This document shows positions 7,723 through 16,597 of a stretch of DNA of 64,000 nt, one piece after another. A program made the position numbers and the translations under genes. The notes under the pieces were generated by a model, which was given only the letters and a program-made list of their open reading frames with translations, did no database searches and was not told where the DNA came from. The stretch comes from UBA2784 sp964494625 (GTDB taxonomy: Bacteria; Pseudomonadota; Alphaproteobacteria; Micropepsales; Micropepsaceae), in assembly GCA_964494625.1 (NCBI GenBank), contig CAZBRT010000001.1:1058109-1122108 (forward strand), read 5' to 3'. Positions within the stretch are counted from its first letter, which is position 1; each line of letters starts with the position of its first letter.

Positions 7723-8931
7723 ATGCCGGGCCACTCGAAGCAGTCATTTGCCACGCGCGCCATCCACTTCGGCTATGATCCGATGGATGAGCAGGGCGCG
7801 CTGACGCCGCCTTTGCATCTCACTTCGACCTTTGCGTTCGAGAGTGCGGAAGCGGGCGGCGAGATGTTTGCGGGCACGCGCGGCGGCCACATCTATTCGC
7901 GCATATCCAACCCGACGCTCGACCTTCTGGAACGCCGCATCGCCAATCTTGAAGGCGCGGAAGCGGCGCTCGCGACTGCCTCGGGCATGGGGGCGATCAC
8001 GGCGACCTTGTGGACTTTCCTCTCACCGGGCGACGAGATCCTGGTGGACAAGACGCTTTATGGCTGCACCTTCGCGTTCATGCGTCATGGCCTGTCGCGC
8101 TTCGGCATCACCATCACGCATGTGGACATGACGGATGTCGCCAACATCGCGCGGGCCATCACGCCGCGCACGCGGATCATCTATTTCGAGACGCCGGCCA
8201 ATCCCAATATGCGGCTGGTGGACATCGCGGCGGCCTCGACCATCGCGCGCGCGGCGGGCGTGAAGACAGTGGTCGACAACACCTACGCGACGCCGGTCCT
8301 GACGCGGCCCATCGAACTTGGCGCCGACATTGTTGTCCATTCGGCAACGAAGTATCTCGGCGGGCATGGCGATTTGATTGCGGGTCTTGTGGTGGGCAAT
8401 GCTGAAGACATCGCGCGCATCCGCACCGTCGGCCTCAAGGACATGACAGGCGCGGTCCTGTCGCCCTTCAATGCCATGCTGATCATGCGCGGGCTCAAGA
8501 CGCTCAAGCTGCGTATGGAGCGCCATTGCGCCACCGCCCAGCGTGTCGCGCAGATGCTGGAAGACCATGAGGGCGTTCAGCGGGTCTTCTATCCCGGCCT
8601 TGCCTCGTCGGCGCAGCATGAGCTTGCCCGCCGCCAGATGCCCGGCTATGGCGGCATGATCGCGTTTGAACTTGCGGGCGGTTTTTCGGCGGGCCTTGCC
8701 ATGATGAACGGGCTCAAGCTCATCCGCCGCGCCGTGTCGCTGGGTGATTGCGAGAGCCTGATCCAGCATCCCGCCTCGATGACGCATTCGACTTACAGCG
8801 CTGAAGAGCGGGCGACTTACGGGATCGGCGAAGGTCTCATCCGCCTGTCGGTCGGTCTTGAAGATGCCGAAGACATCATCGCTGACCTGCAAGCAGCGCT
8901 TGCCGCGACGCGGTTGCGCGCGGCGGCGTGA
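7723..8931 (+). CDS. mdeA: methionine gamma-lyase, PLP-dependent
   Basis: This 402-residue enzyme belongs to the Cys/Met metabolism PLP family (cystathionine gamma-synthase type). The PLP-binding lysine is K210 in SATKYLGGHGD. The N-terminus SFATRAIHFGYDP and the motif VDKTLYGCTFAFMRHGL, where an active-site Cys follows the conserved Tyr-Gly, fit methionine gamma-lyases rather than cystathionine lyases. It converts methionine to methanethiol, 2-oxobutyrate and ammonia. The start at 7723 follows AGGAAAGG by 9 bp; an upstream in-frame start at 7639 lies in the promoter. A divergent Lrp regulator suggests substrate induction. O-acetylhomoserine sulfhydrylase or another family member remains possible. 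Confidence 0.88.
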   Translation: MPGHSKQSFATRAIHFGYDPMDEQGALTPPLHLTSTFAFESAEAGGEMFAGTRGGHIYSRISNPTLDLLERRIANLEGAEAALATASGMGAITATLWTFLSPGDEILVDKTLYGCTFAFMRHGLSRFGITITHVDMTDVANIARAITPRTRIIYFETPANPNMRLVDIAAASTIARAAGVKTVVDNTYATPVLTRPIELGADIVVHSATKYLGGHGDLIAGLVVGNAEDIARIRTVGLKDMTGAVLSPFNAMLIMRGLKTLKLRMERHCATAQRVAQMLEDHEGVQRVFYPGLASSAQHELARRQMPGYGGMIAFELAGGFSAGLAMMNGLKLIRRAVSLGDCESLIQHPASMTHSTYSAEERATYGIGEGLIRLSVGLEDAEDIIADLQAALAATRLRAAA

Positions 8932-9011
8932 ATTTCACGCTTCCTTCACCATGCGGGGAGCGCCTGGCGGCCGGATTGAAGGAGTTCTTAAGGCGGGCGC
9001 ACGATCATCTG

Positions 9012-9047
9012 CGGTTGCCGGGGGGCCTGTGCCTGCCCCCGCAACCG
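9012..9047. other. very stable GC hairpin upstream of the receiver gene
   Basis: CGGTTGC (9012-9018) pairs with GCAACCG (9041-9047), and inside it GGGGG pairs with CCCCC; one C is bulged. It follows mdeA by 80 bp and ends 8 bases before the next ATG (9056), covering the place where a ribosome binding site should be. No T-tract follows. It may end mdeA transcription or limit translation of the downstream gene. Confidence 0.55.
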
Positions 9048-9055
9048 GATGCGCC

Positions 9056-9619
9056 ATGCAACCCAAGAGTGCCTATGATCTCAGCCGTCTCAGGCTGCTG
9101 ATTGTCGATGACGATCAGCATATGCAGATGCTTTTGCGCACCATCGTGCGCGGCATCGGCATCGAGAATGTGAAGGTCGAGGAGAAGCTGCCGCATGCGC
9201 TGGCGGCCGTCGCCACTTTCAATCCCGACATCCTTCTCCTTGACCTTGAGTTGCGCGACGCCAGCGGCCTTGATTTCGCGCGCGAGATCCGGACGGTGAG
9301 TGGCTCGCCCAATCCCTATCTCCCCATTATTGCGGTCAGTGCGGCGGCCGACCGCACGCATGTGACTGCCGCGCGTGATGCGGGCATCAACGAATTCCTG
9401 GCCAAGCCTCTTTCGGCTGCCAGTGTCTATGACCGCATCGTCTCAATCATCGAGCGGCCACGGCCGTTCGTGCGGATCGGTACCTATGCCGGTCCGTGCC
9501 GCCGCCGCCGGAAAAAACTGATCTTTCGCGGTGTCGAGCAGCGTTCCGGCGCGGCCAAGGCGCTGGCGCAAGCCCATCTTGACGCGGCCCACAACGGGGA
9601 AGCACGCACGCGACCATGA
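9056..9619 (+). CDS. CheY-like response regulator
   Basis: This 187-residue protein has one receiver domain (residues ~12-135) with the acidic pair in LLIVDDD, the phospho-acceptor D63 in DILLLDLEL, and the switch Lys in FLAKPLS. The last ~45 residues are basic (RRRRKKL) and carry no recognised output domain. The stop overlaps the next gene by 4 bp. That gene encodes a probable phosphotransfer protein, so the two are likely partners in a phosphorelay. The start at 9056 is the only Met just before the domain, although a stable hairpin stands where an SD would be. The cognate kinase is not in the window. Confidence 0.88.
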   Translation: MQPKSAYDLSRLRLLIVDDDQHMQMLLRTIVRGIGIENVKVEEKLPHALAAVATFNPDILLLDLELRDASGLDFAREIRTVSGSPNPYLPIIAVSAAADRTHVTAARDAGINEFLAKPLSAASVYDRIVSIIERPRPFVRIGTYAGPCRRRRKKLIFRGVEQRSGAAKALAQAHLDAAHNGEARTRP

Positions 9620-10083
9620 CAGCCGCCGCACAACCCCGGTCACTTGCTGACAAGGTGGTGAGGCTTTCCGCTTCGCCCGAGGAAATGCTCGCTGCCGCCA
9701 ACAGGGCGGTTGCAAATCTGCGCGGCGAGTTCGAGCGCTGGCTTGCCAAGGATGTCGCGTCCATGAGCGAGATGGTGAGAACGATTGCCACCCGCCCGAA
9801 GCTTGCGGAAGGTGCGCGTGAAAAACTCCGTCGCCAGGCGCACACGACCAAGGGGCAGGGCACGACATTCGGCTATGATCTGATCACCGCCATTGCCGGG
9901 TCGCTCAATCATTACCTCGTTGAAGTGCCTGCCGAACGCCAGCGCCTGAATGTGATCCGCGCGCATGTGGAAGCACTTGATGCGGTTGCAAAAAGCCGTC
10001 TGACGGGCGATGGTGGCGATGCCGGACATGCGCTCGTCGCCACGCTGACCGGCGCGATTGCGCAATCGGGCGGCAGTGAGTGA
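9616..10083 (+). CDS. Hpt-like histidine phosphotransfer protein
   Basis: This 155-residue all-helical protein contains RRQAHTTKGQGTTFG at about 72-86, close to the Hpt consensus HxxKG, with H76 as the candidate phospho-accepting His. It overlaps the upstream receiver gene by 4 bp (ATGA), so the two are co-translated. The likely role is to pass phosphate between a hybrid kinase and the neighbouring receiver. It lacks a catalytic ATPase domain and has no membrane segment. The Hpt assignment rests on the motif, helix pattern and neighbour, not on a full family match. Confidence 0.72.
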   Translation: MTAAAQPRSLADKVVRLSASPEEMLAAANRAVANLRGEFERWLAKDVASMSEMVRTIATRPKLAEGAREKLRRQAHTTKGQGTTFGYDLITAIAGSLNHYLVEVPAERQRLNVIRAHVEALDAVAKSRLTGDGGDAGHALVATLTGAIAQSGGSE

Positions 10084-10092
10084 AATTGCACC

Positions 10093-10437
10093 ATGATCCG
10101 TATCTTCGCCGCTCTCCTTATTGTCATCTCATTTGCGCCTGCGTCTTATGCAGCCGACGTGCAGGCTCATCCGTGCACCGATGAGGCCAAGGTCCAGGCG
10201 GCTGCGCTTCTGCGCTTCCACTATGATGTGACCGCTGAGGTTTCGCAGGGCATTGATGACGAGGTGCGGCAGCTTGCACCGGTGGCGGCCCTGGTGGGCA
10301 CGGGCCAATTCGATGTGCTGGAGCTGACGGGGTATATCTACCGCGCCACCTACCGGATCCGGCTTATCTATGCGCAGATCCCGGACAGTTGCGTGCTGAT
10401 GGGTCAGGAAATTCTCGAGGTCAGCGATCCCTATTGA
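10093..10437 (+). CDS. small secreted protein of unknown function
   Basis: This 114-residue protein starts with a clear Sec signal peptide (MIRIFAALLIVISFAPASYA) and a likely cut after SYA. The mature part is about 94 residues, has two Cys (HPC and DSC) that could pair in the periplasm, and otherwise shows no motif I recognise. It starts 9 bp after the Hpt-like gene and may be co-transcribed with it. Its 3' end overlaps the convergent flavoprotein gene by 7 bp. Confidence 0.75.
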   Translation: MIRIFAALLIVISFAPASYAADVQAHPCTDEAKVQAAALLRFHYDVTAEVSQGIDDEVRQLAPVAALVGTGQFDVLELTGYIYRATYRIRLIYAQIPDSCVLMGQEILEVSDPY

Positions 10438-11621
10438 TGGGCGGCAATGGCGGTGCCTGCGGCATGGCCGCTCGCCCATGCCCACTGGAAATTGTAACCG
10501 CCCAACCATCCGGTCACGTCAACGGCCTCGCCGATGGCGTAAAGCCCCTTCACGCGTGACGCCTCCATCGTCTTTGATGAAAGGTCGGCCGTGCTGATGC
10601 CGCCCAGCGTCACTTCCGCCTTGGCATAGCCTTCGGTGCCCGCGGGGATAATGGCAAAGTCATTGAGCCTTGCGCCTGCTTGTTCCAGATCGCGGTGAGG
10701 CACATTGGCCAAGCCGGTATCCGGCAAAAGCTGCGCGGCAAGCGCTGATGCAAGGCGCTGGGGCAGCAACTCCGCCAGAACGGTCTTTGGCTCGGCACGC
10801 GGCCGCGCGGTCTTGCGGTCTTTCAGAAACGAAGCTGCATCCGTGCCGGGCAGGAAATCGATGTGGATTGCTTCGCCCTCCCGCCAATAGGACGAAATCT
10901 GCAGGATGGAGGGGCCGGAAAGTCCGCGATGCGTGAACAACAGCGCCTCGCGAAATCGCGCATCCGCGCAAGAAACAACGGCATCGGCTGCAACACCTGC
11001 GAGTGGCGTCATCCAGGCAAGATCAGCCTTGGCAAAGGTCAGCGGCACAAGCGCGGGTCGAAGCGGCGTCAGGCCAAGCCCGAACCGGCGCGCCACATCG
11101 TGGGCAAAGCCTGTCGCCCCGATCCTGGGAATGGAAAGGCCGCCGCTGGCCAGAACCAATGATTTTGTGATGCAGGTGTCCTGCCCCGTCTCCACGCGGA
11201 AGTCTCCGTCATGGGATATGCCGGTCACTTTCCCGCCCAGCCGGACAGTCACATCGGCCTTGCGGCATTCTTCCATCAGCATGTCCACGATCTGCCGCGC
11301 GGAGCCATCACAGAATAATTGCCCCAGCGTCTTTTCGTGCCAGGCGATGTTGTAGCGTTCGACCAGGGCGATGAAATCAGCGGGCGTATAGCGCGACAAT
11401 GCCGAGCGGCAGAAATGCGGGTTCTGCGACAGGAATTTTTCCGGCGTCACATCCAGGTTGGTGAAGTTGCAGCGGCCGCCACCCGAGATGAGGATTTTCT
11501 TGCCCGGCTCGTCCATGTGCTCGATTACGGCGACGCGCGCGCCGCGCTTACCGGCTTCGGCAGCGCACATGAGGCCAGCCGCCCCCGCACCGATGATGAC
11601 GGCATCAAGGGGCGCGCGCAT
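10431..11621 (-). CDS. FAD-dependent oxidoreductase, HI0933/YhiN family
   Basis: This 396-residue flavoprotein has the N-terminal Rossmann motif GAGAAGLMCA, the family signature SGGGRCNFTN near residue 45, and the C-terminal GGYNFQWAWASGHAAG that closes the FAD site. It belongs to the HI0933-like family (E. coli YhiN), whose substrate is not established. It is cytoplasmic. It lies directly downstream of another FAD protein on the same strand with no gap between the genes, so the two are probably one operon. The convergent secreted-protein gene overlaps its end. Confidence 0.92.
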   Translation of the reverse strand: MRAPLDAVIIGAGAAGLMCAAEAGKRGARVAVIEHMDEPGKKILISGGGRCNFTNLDVTPEKFLSQNPHFCRSALSRYTPADFIALVERYNIAWHEKTLGQLFCDGSARQIVDMLMEECRKADVTVRLGGKVTGISHDGDFRVETGQDTCITKSLVLASGGLSIPRIGATGFAHDVARRFGLGLTPLRPALVPLTFAKADLAWMTPLAGVAADAVVSCADARFREALLFTHRGLSGPSILQISSYWREGEAIHIDFLPGTDAASFLKDRKTARPRAEPKTVLAELLPQRLASALAAQLLPDTGLANVPHRDLEQAGARLNDFAIIPAGTEGYAKAEVTLGGISTADLSSKTMEASRVKGLYAIGEAVDVTGWLGGYNFQWAWASGHAAGTAIAAHQ

Positions 11622-13238
11622 TCAGGCGGCGGCCATCGACCGGGCGACGGCTTCGGCCACTTTCAGTCCGTCAATGCCCGCCGAGAAAATGCCGCCTGCA
11701 TAACCCGCGCCTTCGCCCGCCGGATAGAGACCGCGCGTGTTGATGCTCGCCAGATCATCGCCCCGCCGGATGCGGATGGGCGACGATGTGCGGCTCTCGA
11801 TGCCGGTCATCACGGCATCCGCCATGCCGTACCCCCTGATCTCGCGGTCGAAGGCAGGCAGCGCCTCACGCATCGCCGCCGTCACGTAGCCGGGCAGGCA
11901 TTCATCGAGCGACGTCAGATGCACTGACGGCTTATAGGACGGAATGACACTGCCGAACGTTGTCGATGGGCGGTGGGCGAGAAAATCACCCACCAATTGT
12001 CCGGGGGCGGAATAATTGCTGCCGCCTGCCTTGAAAGCCATCTCCTCCCAGTGGCGCTGGAAGGCAATGCCGGCCAGCGGATGGCCCGGATAGTCATCGG
12101 GCGAAATCGCGACAACGAGCCCCGCATTGGCATTTCGCTCCATGCGCGAATACTGGCTCATGCCGTTGGTGACCAGTCGTCCGGGTTCGGACGCGGTTGC
12201 GACCACGGTGCCGCCCGGACACATGCAGAAGCTGTAGACCGCGCGGCCATTGGATGCGTGATGGACAAGCTTGTAGTCGGCCGCGCCCAGGATCTTGTTG
12301 CCCGCAAAACGGCCATAGCGCGCTTTGTCGATCAGGGATTGCGGATGCTCGATGCGGACGCCGATGGAGAACGGCTTGGCTTCGACATGGACCCCGTCGT
12401 TGAACAGCACCTCAAACGTGTCGCGTGCCGAATGGCCGACGGCCAGGACCACATGATCCGCCTCCAGCATGGTGCCATCGGCAAGGGTGATACCGCGCAT
12501 GCGGCGTTCGCCGTGCGCATCCTTCTCCACCTGAAAGCCGGTGACGCGGGTCTCAAAGCGGATCTCGCCGCCCAGGCGCTCGATCTTGCCGCGCATATGC
12601 TCAACCATCGAGACGAGGCGGAACGTGCCGATATGGGGCTTGGCCACATAGAGGATCTCGTCCGGCGCGCCTGACGCCACAAATTCGGTCAGGACCTTGC
12701 GGCCGAGAAAGCGCGGATCGCTGATCTGGCTGTAGAGCTTGCCGTCAGAGAATGTGCCGGCACCGCCCTCGCCGAACTGCGCGTTTGATTCCGGGTTGAG
12801 CAGACGCTTGCGCCAGAAGGCAAAAGTATCCTTCGTGCGTTCGCGCACCATTTTGCCCCGGTCGAGGATGATCGGGGCAAAGCCCATCTCGGCAAGCGCA
12901 AGGCCCGCAAAAATGCCGCAGGGGCCAAAGCCGATCACGACGGGGCGGCGCGCAGGCGGGCGGGCAAGCCTGACCGGCATGTGCCAGTCCATGTCGGGCG
13001 TCGGCCGTATATGCTTGTCGGCGGCGAGGCGCTTCAGCGCCGCTTCCTCGTCCATCACCTCCGCATCGACCGTATAGATAAGGTGGATCGCATCCCTTTT
13101 GCGCGCATCAAAGCTGCGGCGAAAGACGGTAAAGCCCTTCATCCCTGTGGCCGCAATGCCCAGACGCTTGAGGATCGCCGCGGGCAGCGCGGCGTCGTCA
13201 TGGTCGAGCGGCAGCTTGATTTCCGTGACGCGGATCAT
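11622..13238 (-). CDS. FAD-dependent dehydrogenase, COG2509 family
   Basis: This 538-residue protein has an N-terminal ~100-residue domain, then a Rossmann fold (VVIGFGPCGIFAGLALAEMG) and motifs typical of the uncharacterised COG2509 family (NAQFGEGGAGTFSDGKLYS, GGTVVATASEPGRLVTNGMS). The start at 13238 gives the family N-terminus MIRVTEIKLPLDHDD; a longer frame to 13442 runs into the divergent gene and is rejected. It probably forms an operon with the following HI0933-type flavoprotein. The substrate is unknown. The divergent neighbour is an acyl-CoA carboxylase, with 101 bp between the starts. Confidence 0.9.
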   Translation of the reverse strand: MIRVTEIKLPLDHDDAALPAAILKRLGIAATGMKGFTVFRRSFDARKRDAIHLIYTVDAEVMDEEAALKRLAADKHIRPTPDMDWHMPVRLARPPARRPVVIGFGPCGIFAGLALAEMGFAPIILDRGKMVRERTKDTFAFWRKRLLNPESNAQFGEGGAGTFSDGKLYSQISDPRFLGRKVLTEFVASGAPDEILYVAKPHIGTFRLVSMVEHMRGKIERLGGEIRFETRVTGFQVEKDAHGERRMRGITLADGTMLEADHVVLAVGHSARDTFEVLFNDGVHVEAKPFSIGVRIEHPQSLIDKARYGRFAGNKILGAADYKLVHHASNGRAVYSFCMCPGGTVVATASEPGRLVTNGMSQYSRMERNANAGLVVAISPDDYPGHPLAGIAFQRHWEEMAFKAGGSNYSAPGQLVGDFLAHRPSTTFGSVIPSYKPSVHLTSLDECLPGYVTAAMREALPAFDREIRGYGMADAVMTGIESRTSSPIRIRRGDDLASINTRGLYPAGEGAGYAGGIFSAGIDGLKVAEAVARSMAAA

Positions 13239-13339
13239 GGGCGGGTTTTGATGCGGGAAGGGTTCGTTTGCAAGGGGCGTTTGCCCCCAAAGCGCGCCCA
13301 TGCACAATGCGCCATTGCCCTTGCAGCGTGATCCGCCCC

Positions 13340-16300
13340 ATGCCGAATTTCGACAATATCCTGATCGCCAATCGCGGCGAGATCGCCATCCGCATTTCTC
13401 GAGCGATCTCGAGCCTTGGGCTTGCCAGCGTGATGGTGGCACCCGACGACGATTGGGCGTCGCCCCATGTGATGGCAGGCGATGATGCGGTCAAGCTGCC
13501 GGGACGCGGCGTTTCCGCCTATCTTGACGGCGCGGCGATCATTGCGGCGGCGAAGGCGGCAGGCGCGGGGGCTATTCATCCCGGCTATGGTTTTCTTTCG
13601 GAGCAGGCCGATTTTGCAGCGGCTGTGCGTGAGGCAGGCCTTGTTTTCATCGGTCCCGAGGACGCGGCCTTGCACCTTTTCGGCGACAAGCTGAAGGCGC
13701 GGGCGCTGGCGCGTGCCTGCGGCGTGCCGCTATTGCCGGGCACGCCTGGCGAGGTTGATCTGGCTGGTGCGCGCGCCTTTCTCGCGTCGCTTGATGGTCA
13801 AGCGGTGATGATCAAGGCGGTGGCCGGCGGCGGCGGGCGCGGCATGCGAAAGGTTTCAACTGCCACCGAACTTGCTGAGGCCTTTCCCGTTTGTGCGGCC
13901 GAGGCCAAGGCGGCGTTCGGCAATGGCGCGCTTTATGTGGAGCGTTTTGCGGACGCTTCCCGTCATGTGGAAGTGCAGGTGATCGGCGACGATCAAGGAA
14001 ACATCTGCGTCATCGGGGATCGCGATTGCTCGATCCAGAACCGCAACCAGAAGCTTGTCGAGATCGCGCCTGCGCCGGGGCTTTCCGACACCATGCGCGA
14101 CGCGCTGCATGCGGCAACGCGGACGATGGCCGCAAAAGGCCAGCTCACCAGCCTTGCGACGTTTGAATTTCTCGTTTCCGGCAGCCAGTTTCATTTCATC
14201 GAAGCCAATCCGCGCCTGCAGGTAGAACATCCGGTGACGGAGGAAGTCACCGGCATCGACATCGTGGCGGCACAGATCAGCGTGGCGCGCGGCGCGATGC
14301 TCTCGGCGATGGGGCTTGGCAATACGCCGCCGTCGCGGGGTCATGCGATCGAGATGCGCATCCAGATGACGCGGCCCGGCACGATTGCGGTTTTCGAGGC
14401 ACCACAAGGCCCCGGCCTTCGCTGTGACAGCGGCGTGCAGGCGGGTTATCAGCCTGGCATCGCCTATGATCCGATGCTGGCCAAGCTCATCGTTCATCAT
14501 CCGGGTGGTTTCGGTGATGCGGCGGCGATGGCGGCACGCGCGATCAGTGAATTGCGCGTGGAAGGGATCGGCATCAATCAGGCCGAACTCTTCGGCGTGG
14601 TGGCGCATCCCGATTTTTCCGCATTGGCCTTCACCACGCGCAGTTTTGGCGATGGCGCCTTTGCGCCGCGCGGCGAATTCCGGCCACGCTTTGCCGCCAT
14701 GGCTGCAGCATCGACCGCGCCTTCAGCGACGCCACAGGCGGCGGCGCGCGCGTCTGTTGCGCTGGCAGAGGGGGAGATCGGCATCATCGCCCCGCTGCGA
14801 GGCACTTTGGTTGCCTTGCATGTGCACGCTGGCGAGGCGGTTGCGGCCGGTCAGACCCTTCTGGTGCTCGAAGCGATGAAGATGCATCACCTTGTTGCGG
14901 CGCCCGCATCCGGCGTTGTCACGCGGGTCGATGTCGCCATCGGCGAGACAATTGACGAGGGCACATTGCTGGCCGCGCTGAGGGCAGACGCGCATGGCGA
15001 AGCTACGCATGCCGCGGCGATTTCTGTCGATCCCGACCACATCAGGCCCGACCTTGCCGAGTTTCTCACCCGTCAGGAAAAACTTTTCGACGATGCCAGG
15101 CCTGATGCTGTCGCACGCCGGCGCAAGACGGACCAGCAGACGGCGCGCGAAAACCTCGCCGCGCTCTTTGATGATGGTGCCTATGCCGAATATGGCGGGC
15201 TTGCGGTCGCGGCCCAGCGGCGCCGACGGTCGATGGAAGACCTCGTCGCCCAGACGCCAGCCGACGGGCTCATCACCGGCATCGGTGCGGTCAATGCTGC
15301 GCATTTTCCCGAGGAGCGTGCGCGCACGCTCGCGCTTGCCTATGACTATACCGTGCTGGCCGGCACGCAGGGCCTGATGAACCACCGGAAGACGGATCGT
15401 GTGCTGGCGCTGGCCGAGCGGCATCGACTGCCGATTGTCTGGTTTACCGAAGGTGGCGGCGGGCGGCCTGGCGACACGGATGCAATGGGCGTCGCGGGAC
15501 TTGATGTGCCGAGCTTTGTCTCGTTTGCGCGGCTTTCAGGTGTTGCGCCGCGCATTGCCGTCAATTCAGGCCGCTGCTTTGCGGGCAATGCGGCGATCTT
15601 CGGCTGCGCTGACATCACGATTGCAACGGCCAACTCGAATATCGGCATGGGTGGCCCCGCGATGATCGAGGGCGGCGGGCTTGGCGTCTTCCGGCCGGAA
15701 GATATCGGCCCCGTGGATGTGCAGACCGAAAATGGCGTCGTGGATATTGCCGTCAGCGACGAGCGCGAAGCTGTCGCGGTCGCGCGGCGCGCGCTCTCGT
15801 ATTTCCAGGGTGCGGTCGCGGATTGGCAGACGGAGGATCAGCGCCTCTTGCGCCATGCGATCCCCGAAAACCGGCTCCATGTCTATGACATCCGGAAACT
15901 GATCGGGCTTCTGGCCGACAAGGCCTCGTTCCTTGAACTGCGGGCGGCCTATGGCAAGGGCATGCTGACGGGCTTTGTGCGGATCGAAGGCCGGCCGATG
16001 GGTCTGATCGCGAACAACTCCATGATGCTGGGTGGTGCCATCGACGCCGAGGGCGCGGAAAAGGCCGCGCGCTTCCTGCAGCTTTGCGATGCGTTTGACC
16101 TGCCGGTCTTGTCGCTTTGCGATACGCCGGGCTTCATGGTTGGCCCTGACGAGGAGAAGAAGGCAGGCGTGCGGCGCATGTCGAGCTTGTTTGTCAGTGC
16201 CGCCAGCATGGATGTGCCGGTCTTCATGGTGGTCTTGCGCAAGGGCTATGGGCTTGGCGCACAGGCGATGGCGGGCGGAAGTTTCCATACGCCGTTCTTC

Positions 16301-16594
16301 AATGTCGCCTGGCCAACGGGCGAGTTTGGCGGCATGGGGCTGGAGGGTGCGGTGCGGCTCGGCTGGCGCAAGGAGCTGGATGCCGAGGCTGATCCGGTCA
16401 AGCGCAAGGCGCTCTACGACAAATTGGTCGCTGCCATGTACGCGAATGGCAAGGCGGTCTCGATGGCCTCATTTCTTGAAGTCGACGCGGTAATCGACCC
16501 CAAGGACACCCGCGCGTGGATCGTGCGCGGGCTCAAGTCGCTGCCGCCGCCGCAACCGCGGACGCACAAGAAGCGGATGATCGATACCTGGTAA
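13340..16594 (+). CDS. single-chain biotin-dependent acyl-CoA carboxylase (BC-BCCP-CT)
   Basis: This 1084-residue protein holds a whole biotin carboxylase in one chain. Biotin carboxylase covers about 1-445 (NILIANRGEIAIRI, HPGYGFLSE, the ATP-grasp GGGGRGMRK, EANPRLQVEHPVTEEVTG). The biotinyl domain has the acceptor K514 in EAMKMHH. Carboxyltransferase covers about 595-1084 (GGGRPGDTD, DTPGFMVGPDEEKKAG). This matches the homo-hexameric long-chain acyl-CoA carboxylases described from Mycobacterium avium subsp. paratuberculosis and Rhodopseudomonas palustris, which act on CoA esters from short to long chain. The start at 13340 gives a BC N-terminus at the usual place. Substrate range cannot be read from the sequence; propionyl- or geranyl-CoA activity is possible. 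Confidence 0.93.
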   Translation: MPNFDNILIANRGEIAIRISRAISSLGLASVMVAPDDDWASPHVMAGDDAVKLPGRGVSAYLDGAAIIAAAKAAGAGAIHPGYGFLSEQADFAAAVREAGLVFIGPEDAALHLFGDKLKARALARACGVPLLPGTPGEVDLAGARAFLASLDGQAVMIKAVAGGGGRGMRKVSTATELAEAFPVCAAEAKAAFGNGALYVERFADASRHVEVQVIGDDQGNICVIGDRDCSIQNRNQKLVEIAPAPGLSDTMRDALHAATRTMAAKGQLTSLATFEFLVSGSQFHFIEANPRLQVEHPVTEEVTGIDIVAAQISVARGAMLSAMGLGNTPPSRGHAIEMRIQMTRPGTIAVFEAPQGPGLRCDSGVQAGYQPGIAYDPMLAKLIVHHPGGFGDAAAMAARAISELRVEGIGINQAELFGVVAHPDFSALAFTTRSFGDGAFAPRGEFRPRFAAMAAASTAPSATPQAAARASVALAEGEIGIIAPLRGTLVALHVHAGEAVAAGQTLLVLEAMKMHHLVAAPASGVVTRVDVAIGETIDEGTLLAALRADAHGEATHAAAISVDPDHIRPDLAEFLTRQEKLFDDARPDAVARRRKTDQQTARENLAALFDDGAYAEYGGLAVAAQRRRRSMEDLVAQTPADGLITGIGAVNAAHFPEERARTLALAYDYTVLAGTQGLMNHRKTDRVLALAERHRLPIVWFTEGGGGRPGDTDAMGVAGLDVPSFVSFARLSGVAPRIAVNSGRCFAGNAAIFGCADITIATANSNIGMGGPAMIEGGGLGVFRPEDIGPVDVQTENGVVDIAVSDEREAVAVARRALSYFQGAVADWQTEDQRLLRHAIPENRLHVYDIRKLIGLLADKASFLELRAAYGKGMLTGFVRIEGRPMGLIANNSMMLGGAIDAEGAEKAARFLQLCDAFDLPVLSLCDTPGFMVGPDEEKKAGVRRMSSLFVSAASMDVPVFMVVLRKGYGLGAQAMAGGSFHTPFFNVAWPTGEFGGMGLEGAVRLGWRKELDAEADPVKRKALYDKLVAAMYANGKAVSMASFLEVDAVIDPKDTRAWIVRGLKSLPPPQPRTHKKRMIDTW

Positions 16595-16597
16595 GGC

